Assembly: GCA_902702965.1 (NCBI GenBank)
Contig: CACRXP010000177.1
Location: forward strand, 816,467 to 880,466
Origin: Spirometra erinaceieuropaei
Taxonomy: Eukaryota; Platyhelminthes; Cestoda; Diphyllobothriidea; Diphyllobothriidae
DNA: 64,000 nucleotides
Direction: 5' to 3'
Numbering within the stretch: the first letter of the stretch is position 1; each line of letters begins with the position of its first letter. Both the position numbers and the translations under genes were made by a program. A model generated the notes under the pieces. It had not been told where the DNA came from. It saw only the letters and a list, made by a program, of their open reading frames with translations, and did no database searches. Positions 45,643 through 54,474 of this stretch are shown here, piece after piece.

Positions 45643-46596
45643 CCGTAGATGGACTAACTCATCAAAAGTCAGTCGAAATTTCGAAAGTCATATTTGTTTC
45701 GAAAAGAATAATTAAGCAGAGTTGTAAAACTAATCATCAGAATGCCAGGTTTCGGGTACACTTCTTTCCGCTGCAGGCAAAAACCATATCCTTAAAAAAT
45801 GACCGCTTAAGTTGCATGCATTTTTATCAGTGACTTTCGACGCCCATAATGATTAAATCATAATTAATTGAATACATGCACACAAATATTCATTCTTTTG
45901 CGCATTCAGTATAAACATACGTCTGCTTTCTATTTTACACTCGACAGAATTGTATAATTCGGTTTTAACAAAGTTTAAAATTGTTAGATTTTTTAATAAC
46001 GTGAAATGGCCGCTCATAATACGTCATGCCACTGCCCCTACCCATGTGGCTTATCAATTTGGCAATATTGCTAAAATTCACGACTTTATGTCATGAACAC
46101 CATGAAGTGTACTCCTTATGCCGTAGGGAAACATAAAGCTAACCGTATGCGGAAAATATGTAGCTTGTAGATTAAAAACCCTGAAGGAAATTGTAACGGC
46201 AGGTCGGGTTCAAAATAATTCTGGAATTGGAATAGTTTTTGAAAACCGAATTGAACCATTCCTTCGAGTACTGGAAGAAAACGTTCTTTTCTACTGAATG
46301 AGCAAGAGAAGGAATATTTTTATGCATGTTTTCTACGAAATATATTTGGATTTTTGGGGGTATCGAAAATCAATGAGAAAAATGCATGCTGCTTAAGCAG
46401 TCATTTTTACAGAGTATAGTTCTTTTCATGCAGCCGGAAAGAAGTTTATACGAAACCTGGCATTCTGAAGTAAATGCATTTTTATAGAATTATGCTGCAT
46501 GATGATTAGTTTTACAGCCCTACTTAATTATTTATTTCGGAACAAAAACGGATTTCGAAATTTCGGTTGACATTTCATGAGTTAGCCCACCTACTG
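45643..46596. mobile_element. Palindromic TA-flanked element, copy 7 (subfamily B, core reversed)
   Basis: TA (45641-45642) precedes CCGTAGATGGACTAACTCAT. The right end GAGTTAGCCCACCTACTG precedes TA (46597-46598). The core near 45990-46230 has the orientation of copy 6 (GGCAGGTCGGGTTCAAAATA). The left arm lacks about 40 bases found in copy 6. It lies only 170 bases from copy 6 in the same orientation. Confidence 0.82.
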
Positions 46597-46599
46597 TAT

Positions 46600-47776
46600 G
46601 TGACATTCACATAACCCAGCCCTTTGTGCAAAAACATGGCGTGTCATGTGACGGCCAGGTCGTGTGCGCAGCATGCGAGGAGGGACTGTTCAGCATTTTC
46701 AGTTGCCGCGCCTGATCCAGCATAAGTTGGTAAACCGGTCCGTACAACCGGCTAATTCTTTGGGGAAATAAAAGACGGTGAGTTTGACGCTTAGCGCATA
46801 TTCCTCACTATAAACAAGCTGAAGGGGTTAAAAAAGAACTGGGTGAGCTATAATCTGTACCCTAAAAGATTCTCAACTGACGGGCTAACTCGGTTCTCTA
46901 GGGACGAAGAATCGGGCCGAAATGACCCCTTATTAAGTTGGTCTCTACGGCACTTTCACGTAGATGGGGGCCAAGCCTTGTTTTTGTAAAATCCAGGCCT
47001 TCGTCCTCTGACATGGGCGGCACGCGTAGACGGGTTGCGTGGCTTTGTTAATCAGGACGTCTGATCCCACCTCCGATGATCTTAACTTTGATTTGATCAA
47101 GATCTTATGGAGATGAGGAAAGTTAGATTGCGGTGGATAATGCAGAAGTCTTCTATCCCGAAAAACGAATTCGCGTTCGCAAGTCGTCAGCGCTGCCCCG
47201 CCCTGCTGAAAGGTAAACGGCGGCCATCGACATTCGCGCTAGTCGAACCGTCAGTCCCAGTATCAATCAAAATCTCTTGTTTTAGATAAGCGTTACCAAT
47301 CTCTTTAAATCGGAACGCATTTTAAAAAATTTCACCTCTAAAAGCGAACGTGATTTGCCCTTTGTTCTTAGGTTTTATAGATCACGACGTTCAGAAAACA
47401 GAACAGGAATACGGGCGGCAGAAGTTACTAAGGCTGGTAGACGGAATTTCTGACCAACGAATTCCTTTTGAATGCAGGGCAGATATCTCACGTTACATCA
47501 GGCCTTCTGAAGATTAATTCCAAATTTGTTTAGGAAAGGGCTTATTGCAATAGGGATTAAAACTCGGAAAGGCTATGGGCGGCTAGCAATCAACTCCTTG
47601 ACCAAAAATATAGCTCGCAGTTTGGAAGAATATTTTTGCAGCGCTTATTAACGAAACACAAAATTAAAACGTTTTGTTGTTATCTCTAGCACGCTCCTAG
47701 CTGACCAAATCAGAGAGCTACTCATGGTAGCTCTAAAGATAAAAAGTGCGTACTTCCGCAAGAAGAGTGTCACCGG
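46600..47776. other. Intergenic DNA, nothing recognised
   Basis: Short frames only (47107-47289, 60 codons), without a domain. Confidence 0.4.
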
Positions 47777-47777
47777 T

Positions 47778-48122
47778 GTAACGAACCCTGATCACATGCC
47801 GTGTGTTTGAGTTTACATGAACCATTATCACCAAGGGATATTATTAGACATCACATCAGTCATTATAAAAGGGGTCTCCAGTTATCTGAAATCACCTAAA
47901 CAATCACACGTTTTAACACTGACTCTGCTTTGAGTGCTTGACTTCCCTTGCTCCCTCCTTGCTCGAAGTGTTTTCCATCAATCAAATGAATTTTTAAGAA
48001 AAAGTATTTGCTACAAACAACTTGAATGTGAATCACCAGAGTCTCTTAACGCTGTTGCAGAAACCGTTTTGCCAGACGATTAATCAACGACGGCCACATT
48101 TTTCGTTGGTCTTATTGTTACA
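47778..48122. repeat. Candidate solo long terminal repeat (345 bp)
   Basis: Starts TGTAACGAACCC and ends TTATTGTTACA, giving six-base inverted ends TGTAAC/GTTACA of TG...CA type. A TATAAAA box lies at 47864-47870 and the sequence downstream is pyrimidine-rich. The flanks (ACCGG and TTCCT) do not form a clear target duplication, and no gag, pol or second LTR is seen nearby. Alternatively this is a chance arrangement. Confidence 0.4.
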
Positions 48123-49000
48123 TTCCTGACGCGCTGTACATAAAAAGTAAAATATTCATATTAATCGGGTTCCATCTACATACCATCTTACTCCCGATTG
48201 TTTGGCGTCAACGTGCCCGTAGTTAGTCTAAGTATTTTCGCAAGCTCTGTCATGATTTAAGCTCGAAACGTGAGTTGGTTGGATAAAGCCCCCTGTATCT
48301 TATGCCTAGTACACAGCAATATTTAGGAGTCGGCTAACATCATCGAGAAAAAAGAGCTGATTGACATTAATTTTCAAAAGTTGGCATGCAGAACCTGTCT
48401 AAAATTAAGGACGCTGCGTTCAAACATATTTAACGCCTCGAGATCGTTTGGCCCCGGAAATTACGGCTGAGATGCATCCGAGTATTTAAAGACTACTAAA
48501 TTGATGCCGTTATCGTATATTACGATAAGGTATAAAACAGCCAGACATCAAAAATTAGTTTATTAGTATGAAGACGGCCGGACGTCGAATTATCCTGGCA
48601 TTTCATTACTGGACTACCGGTCGTTCTCTTTCTGGAGAGTGGGTATCCAGAGTTTTAATTTCAATCAAGACAGCATTACGAATTTTGACACCTGGAAGTT
48701 TAGACTGACACATAATAGGCGTCTTAATCATGCTGATAGCAAAAGTAACACAGTGAGAGCGGCTTGCCTGGTCTTCATTGTGTAGCAATAAGCTCTCCAA
48801 AGACGGTCAGCTTTAAGCGGAGAATGGACGATAGTTAATTAATGGTCGGATGTCGTCAAGTTCAGTTGTCACAGTCGGGGGTCATTGGCCTCAAAGCGCG
48901 CACTTGGGACATGTGGTTGTGGCCTCTCCGGGACTCTAAGACATGGTAGGTGTATGTCCCTTCTGGGTCCTAAGGTTTGTCGGTGTCCGCTATGCCGTTA
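48123..49000. other. Intergenic DNA, nothing recognised
   Basis: A small hairpin TTATCGTATATTACGATAA lies at about 48510-48528. No gene was recognised. Confidence 0.4.
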
Positions 49001-49004
49001 TTTA

Positions 49005-49340
49005 GCGAACCGTGGTCCACGCAGTCTGCTGTGTCCTGGCAGTTCTCTGACACCTGGTTCGCTCCCGGTGGGGATACGGGTCGTGAGCATGGTTTCCCAA
49101 TCATCCTCGCCTCTCTGGCCAGCTGCTGTGCTGTTGTTGATAAAAGTCCTGGTCAGGCGTTTTTTGTGAACCAAGGAGTGTGATGGTAGGACAAGGTGCG
49201 GGCCCGGCCGTGCAACCCGTCTGTGGGCTCTTCCGTCTCCGATCTTATTGACTATGTCTTGGCACCGGGTGCAGGTTGGAAAGAGGGAGTGTGGTAGGTG
49301 CTGTACAAGTCCACTCTCACTTTAAAACCAACCCCTGAGT
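49005..49340 (+). repeat. GC-rich dispersed repeat (family R)
   Basis: GGCAGTTCTCTGACACCTGG, GGGTCGTGAGCATGG, GGCCCGGCCGTGCAACCCG, GACTATGTCTTGGCACCGGG and GCTGTACAAGTCCACTCTCA occur in the same order as in the copies at 54.5 and 56.1 kb. No domain was recognised in overlapping frames. Confidence 0.65.
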
Positions 49341-50284
49341 AAGTCATCGTGCTTGCTTTGCTTTGCTCTGGTGCACCCGGTGGGCATCGTTGGACACGAC
49401 GTCCGAACTACCACCTGTCAGGTTGTTGACCCACAAGGGGACTACGACCCGATTGAATTCCCGTTGTCCCCCTGCATATCTGCTACGCCTTTAACATTTG
49501 CTGTTCTATCCATTGTATCTGCCATGCCAAATGCTGCATCCTTCGTAAACCTAATTTCCAAGATAAGCTACTTAGCAGGAGGCCTTTCTGCAACCATCGT
49601 TGTATGTCTGGAGTCTTGCCTTGTCTTTCGTTTCATATCGATTCCGGGACTTTGACTATCATCGTCAATCTTATCATCATCGAAATTATCACGCCTTCGG
49701 AGTGGCTGGATTAGCTCACGGAGGCGTATATCCTACATGCCAACTGGAGACGCCCACACATTAGGTAACCAATCAAGTAATCATCCAAAGCTGAACGACA
49801 AATTCCTCTCACGACCTTAACCCAATTCCCCTACGTTCTGGCTGCTAATCACTCAGGCGGTAAGCAAGAGATTTCACATTTTTTCATATGGTTTGACCTC
49901 CTCAACTGGGTGTCTGTCAAAAATTCTAAATTTTTCCGCAGACAAACCTTGGAATGTAACTTACGATGCCTGTTCGTTTAGTCATGTGAGTCAGGAAGAA
50001 TCGCATATGGATAAGCCGGCATAGTTAATAGGTGCCATCACAAGAACGGAAAGGTGATATGTCTTTCGTAAATCACACAGGTCTGCAGTTCAAATCACTA
50101 CCTCGACCAAGAGTTCTATCCTTGTTTGAAGTCCATTATTTCTAGTCGGTTCTGAGCCCTATTTATCGCATTTTCTCTACAGACACCACCAATAATGCGG
50201 CCAAATGCCGAATGTTTCGGGTCATCATGCGGGGAGGGATTAATTTGCCCTCCAATTGGGGTTAAGCAGCTGCTAGTGGGAAAA
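49341..50284. other. Intergenic DNA, nothing recognised
   Basis: A 100-codon plus-strand frame (49353-49655) with moderately hydrophobic content exists. I see no domain, no start context and no homologue elsewhere in the window, so it is not called. Confidence 0.4.
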
Positions 50285-50665
50285 CTTACCCAACACTGTG
50301 GGTGAGGTGGCACGCCAAAGCGCACCCCCACGCCGCGCCACTTGGGGTCAATGTCGCTCTCTGTTTTCTTTGTTGTGTAGAATCCTGTTTTATTGCACCT
50401 TCTGAACCAGATTGTTTGATGATACGCCTAGGTGCTGGTCTTCGCCGCGCCAGCCACATGCCCACCCTCCGGTATCTGGTTTTTATGACTTTGGCATGAC
50501 ACCGGGTCCAGTTAGAGGAGTAGGGGTGTGTGCAACAGACAGTGTGCAAGTCTGCACTCAGTTTAAACTAATTCACGAGCAAGCCCCCGCCGCTGATTCC
50601 ACCCTGCTGTAGAGTGCACAGTGGGTGTTGTCGGAAACGACGGTCGGACTGTCGCAGTGCGTAAA
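50285..50665 (+). repeat. GC-rich dispersed repeat (family R), with an insertion
   Basis: GGTGGCACGCC at 50308 is followed by about 110 unrelated bases. The family resumes at about 50425 with CGCCTAGGTGCTGGTCTTCG, CCAGCCACATGCCCACC, GACACCGGGTCCAGTTAGAG and GTGCAAGTCTGCACTCA. It ends AGAGTGCACAGTGGGTGTTG and AACGACGGTCGGACTGTC. Confidence 0.6.
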
Positions 50666-51126
50666 GGAGGCAGTTGCTGAAAAATATCAATTTGCAAACT
50701 TTTCGTTTCGTTCACAAGTGAAACTACTGTTCGCTCAGATGAGCGTCGCTCGTACGCAGCATACAGTTGAATGCTTATCTGAAAATTTCCTCATCACACT
50801 TAGAACAGGCTATGCAAAACCACGACCCCTGAAACAGTGACATTATCCACCACTGGAGCTGGGCAGTGGACTACTTATTTTCAGCAAACTTGGCAAAATT
50901 ATGCAGCACAAACGTAAGCCGGTTTTAACTTGTCAGAACACCCTGTCTGAAATAGTCTGCAGTCAGTCCTTTTATCGCTCGGAATGGCATAATTTAATAC
51001 GCCAAACCTGTGTGCAGTGCCATGGTGACACATGCTTAATCGAATGAGCACACTACACTCTCATTGGAGGACTACATGCCTGAGCATAACCAATTGGAAG
51101 AATGAGTGAATGCACCCTTTCGAGCA

Positions 51127-51134
51127 GATAAAAG
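51127..51134 (+). promoter_or_regulatory. TATA-like box upstream of the zinc-finger gene
   Basis: GATAAAAG lies 53 bases before the start codon, a spacing compatible with a short 5' leader. Weak evidence: such motifs are common in AT-rich DNA. Confidence 0.35.
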
Positions 51135-51186
51135 CGCTCTGTGGACTGTCAGCCGTATGGAGGACTGCAGCGTTTTGTAGAAAACC

Positions 51187-51885
51187 ATGGATTTAAGTCC
51201 GGACTTCTACAGTTTCTGGAATAACAATTTAAGCCAAAACTGGAGTGAGAAAACAGACTTCCATAAGGCCTGTTCAAATGACGCATTCGCTCAACAGTTC
51301 AGTGACAGCAAAAAGGCCTTAGACGGACAGGCTTTATCTCAAGCAGCAGGAAGCCAGAGCGGTGCTTCAGTGAAAGGAAATTTGACGTGGAGGGATCAGA
51401 ACGAGGAGACCTTTAAACCGCCAAAACTGTCCTCCACTGCAACTGGAAATACTCCAGCAAAAAGCACCTCAAAAGAAACCGAATCCATAACCAAGTTCGC
51501 TTGTTCACACGTTGGATGCTTAGAGGAATTTCAAACTACGGCTGAGCTGCTGAACCATGTAAATAAACACTTTGACACGGTTGAAGACGTGAAGGACGGA
51601 GAAAATTGCTTAGAACTCATCAAAACCTATCGCAGACTGATGGAGGATATTTATCGAAGAGGGCGGTCACACTCAAAGTCTCTCATCCTATGTCCGATGA
51701 GACACTGCAGGGCCTATTTCCCCTCACGAAAGGCCCTTCTTCTGCATATTCAGCATCACTTTAGACGCAGGAATTACAGCTGTACCTTTCCTGACTGCGC
51801 GGCCAGATTCTTTTATGAAAGCAGCTTATTTAGGCACAGACAGGAACATTTTGCCGCATTGTCCCAAGGCTTTTCCATTTACTGA
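51187..51885 (+). CDS. Three-finger C2H2 zinc-finger protein (232 aa), apparently intronless
   Basis: Uninterrupted frame from an ATG in a favourable context (AAAACCATGG) to TGA. Residues 1-100 are polar, rich in Ser, Gln, Lys and Asn, and probably disordered. Three C2H2 fingers follow, all of form C-x4-C-x12-H-x3-H: C106, C111, H124, H128; C169, C174, H187, H191; and C199, C204, H217, H221. A 40-residue charged linker (132-168) separates fingers 1 and 2, and seven residues separate 2 and 3. Such proteins usually bind nucleic acid in the nucleus, and the last two fingers are spaced for DNA contact. The linker lacks TGEKP. TTTTGTAG directly before AAAACCATGG could be a splice or spliced-leader acceptor, so upstream exons are possible. 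No AATAAA is seen within about 300 bases downstream. Flanking DNA is repetitive. The regular spacing of all twelve metal ligands argues for selection. No orthologue is recognised. Confidence 0.85.
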   Translation: MDLSPDFYSFWNNNLSQNWSEKTDFHKACSNDAFAQQFSDSKKALDGQALSQAAGSQSGASVKGNLTWRDQNEETFKPPKLSSTATGNTPAKSTSKETESITKFACSHVGCLEEFQTTAELLNHVNKHFDTVEDVKDGENCLELIKTYRRLMEDIYRRGRSHSKSLILCPMRHCRAYFPSRKALLLHIQHHFRRRNYSCTFPDCAARFFYESSLFRHRQEHFAALSQGFSIY

Positions 51886-52138
51886 CTCATTATTTTTCAC
51901 TGACAGTCACACAAATGTACAGAAACGTTCTTGCTGCTTTTCTACCTCCTGTCCTAAATGTTTTTAATGAAATATTCCTAACATCCGACTTGGATCAACT
52001 GACATGCCATAAAAAACTTCCAGTCATATATATATATATATTCAATCAGGAATGGGCACACACCGATTTATCGGCTTCCCAAAACAGTACTGTATCAATC
52101 TAACCGCATTATTTGTAGTCATTCTTCGCTGCTTTATG
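51886..52138. other. 3' flank of the zinc-finger gene
   Basis: AT-rich, containing a short (TA)n run at about 52026-52040. A consensus poly(A) signal was not found, though ATAAAG-type variants occur near 52145. Confidence 0.4.
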
Positions 52139-52139
52139 C

Positions 52140-52568
52140 TTATATAAAGCAAATAACTTCAGAAATTATTCAATGCGGAACATAGGGTAAAGTCGCTGGT
52201 GCATGGCGTTTAGGGTCAAGCCCCGAATTCTAATGAACAGTAGAGTCGAAGACAATTGACTTCTAATGAAGAACAACGTAATGCCCATCCTGAAAACAAG
52301 TATAACTGCGGCTAGTATGAAATCGATATGGTGAAGTTATTGTATCGTACTCCCGACGTAAATACTAAATAAAAGCCCATCCGCGTGCTTTGCCGATATT
52401 CTGCCGTTGCCTGACACAGCTGCGAGGGGTTCGGCTTCTCAGTGGGTCCCCCAGCATTGTCTAGGCGGTTTCTGCTATATGAATTCAAGAGAAGAATCAA
52501 GCGAATAATTTCAGAAATTATTAAGTACGGGACATGAATTTAAGTTTTCGGGCCATGACGTCTTAGTG
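52140..52568 (-). repeat. ~345-bp dispersed repeat, partial tandem
   Basis: AATAACTTCAGAAATTATTC (about 52149) recurs as AATAATTTCAGAAATTATTA (about 52504), about 355 bases apart. Between them CTGCGAGGGGTTCGGC and AGTGGGTCCCCCAGCATT form the complement of the 16.57-kb and 59.2-kb motif GGACCCACT...CGCAACTG. Same family as 16.44-16.91 kb. Confidence 0.55.
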
Positions 52569-52619
52569 TCAGGCGTGAAATATATAAATAAATATATGTT
52601 GGAAGGTAGGCATCTCAAG

Positions 52620-53740
52620 AAATATAAGTCAAAATCGAATATTTGCTCTGGGAAAGGAAGTTTATTCTGCCACGTTTTGACGCCGGTTCCCCAGGTCGCC
52701 GCCAGACACCGATGGAGAGCAAATGCGCCAAAACAGTTAACATCTTAAATGCATTTAAAAAATCGATAATCGTTTGGCGTTCGTGCCAGTAAGCGACCGT
52801 CGTGTGTGTCAGTCCGTTCTGATTGGCCTTCACTTATTCGATCTCTCCGTGAGATTTCTGTACGCGGCATCCAACTCGATGTGCTGGTTGATGCACGATT
52901 CGTCTGAGTCCATGGTCTCATTGAACTCTAGAACTTTCTCAAAGGGGCACACAGCGACAATGCGGCTTTTCTCCCAAACGAAAGTGCGCCCTGTGTCCAG
53001 CGTGTGCATGGGCACTTAACACAGGTGGTCTCGCTTCTTCACTTCCAACTGGTGTTCGTGAATGCGTGTAGAGGCGCATTTTCCAATCTGGCCGCAATAG
53101 ACGGCATCAAATGTATCACAAGGGATCTTGTAAACGACTTATTTCTTGTCCAGATAGTTAACCCTATATTAAGGGTGCCCGAGCTGAGTGCGCAAAGTGG
53201 TCGTCGGTCAGTGCACCACCTGAATTTTGTGCTACCTTACGTGTCTTTACACGAGTTCAGACACATTTTTAATGTAAGGAAGTGCTCGCCAAGTTTTTGG
53301 TTCGGACCTCTGATTTGGATTACCTGGCTCCTTTCTCTTTGACTCTTTCTGCCTCATTCAGCGGCGAACAAAATCTCTACGATATCCGTTCCGCGAAAAC
53401 AAATCACACAAGAATTTTAGTTAGTCTTGATAGCCTTCTTCATCAGAACAGTGTCTTTTTGCTCGTTTAAGCAGACTTTTGACAGCACGCCGTTTGTAAG
53501 AGATTGGCAGATTGCTCTCGTGAGGTAGAATGACTTCCGCATAAGGTTCTTTATGGTAAACCGGTGTAGGTAGTGATCCGTCGGTCTTTCGATGTGCGAG
53601 AACATCCAGGAAAGACAGTTTACTGTTGACTTCCTTTTCGAATGGGAACGAACTTCCCGGAATTGTTTAGTTTATATTGTTGTGGAGCGCTGTCAATTGG
53701 TCCTTTTTAACGACAACAAATGTGTCATCTACATATCGCA
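52620..53740 (-). pseudogene. Penelope-like reverse transcriptase end (YVDD), GIY-YIG domain and tail
   Basis: On the minus strand the RT catalytic motif is RYVDDTFVVVKKDQLTALH (YVDD codons 53735-53724). SSFPFEKEVNSKLSFLDVL and THR/IERPTDHYLHRF follow, the conserved region after the palm. The nuclease part reads VYKIPCDTFDAVYCGQIGK (GIY as VYK, YIG as YCG), RIHEHQLEVKKRD, a stop, then MHTLDTGRTFVWEKSRIVA. It continues ESCINQHIELDAAYRNLTER to a stop at 52830. At 52660-52720 the tail has GAACCGGCGTCAAAACGTGG, then CAGAATAAACTTCC, resembling the other PLE tails. Frameshifts within the RT and the internal stop show that it is inactive. This is the only catalytic RT motif visible in the window. 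Confidence 0.88.
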
Positions 53741-53780
53741 GCCACATTTGTTGTCGGTAAAAAGGACCAATTGACAGCAC
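53687..53780. repeat. Hairpin at a PLE inversion junction
   Basis: CTGTCAATTGGTCC...CAACAAATGTG (53687-53724) and its near-exact complement (53743-53780) are separated by 18 bases. The left arm is the minus-strand RT just after YVDD. The right arm is the same RT stretch on the plus strand (KKDQLTALHN). Confidence 0.9.
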
Positions 53781-53840
53781 TTCACAACATTCAGAATTTT
53801 ACATCGTTCTTCGGGAAGACAGTTTTTAAAATAAGTTAGC
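53741..53840 (+). pseudogene. Inverted fragment of the same PLE reverse transcriptase
   Basis: The plus strand reads TFVVGKKDQLTALHNIQNF, duplicating in inverse orientation the RT segment on the minus strand just to the left. Similarity fades after about 53800. Confidence 0.75.
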
Positions 53841-54474
53841 ACTACTTTATTCGTGGACTCACAATATTAAATGCAATAATAGCCTGACAGAAAGTTGTAT
53901 GTGTTTTCGGAGTTCACGACAATATATTGTTTCGATTTTAAGTATTGTACCGAACAGGACTTAGCCCTTGCTGTGACAAGATAAACAACAGCATTTTTTG
54001 CATTATATGCGCGGCAATCACCTTCATTTCAGCAATACGACTATAGGAGAATCACGTCCGTCTCGAATGGTTATGGGTTTAAAATTCGTGAGCATAAATG
54101 TTGGCCTTTTTCACTGTCCTTCACCGGTTCCACTTTGTTCCCATGGCAAAACAATATAAACACCACCGACGTTGGGCATAAACACATCGGCTGCCAAAGC
54201 CAATCTGCCCATCTACGCGCGCCAAACACACGACCTGATTTGGACTACGCACGGCTGCCTACTATGTGGGCGACTCAGACCTCACATATTTGGGAATGTA
54301 AGGATGACTACCACCTGCCTGTTAGCCAGGAAAAGGACTGAGTCATCCTTTCCAGTTGTCAAAGCTGGAATTTCCAATGCATCCTATTAGTTTTGGGCGC
54401 GTGAAGAAGGTACTGCTGTGCCGCGAGAATGGATTTTTAATGTCAGCCTCACCCCCCTCACTCATGCTCCAGTC
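53841..54474. other. Intergenic DNA, nothing recognised
   Basis: Frames at 54135-54390 show no domain. Confidence 0.4.

Noticed and set aside
49353..49655. 100-codon frame with hydrophobic residues
   Set aside because: No domain, no conserved counterpart and no splice or promoter signals. It is compatible with chance in GC-richer DNA.
53004..53342. 112-codon plus-strand frame
   Set aside because: Antisense to the GIY-YIG domain of the PLE on the minus strand.
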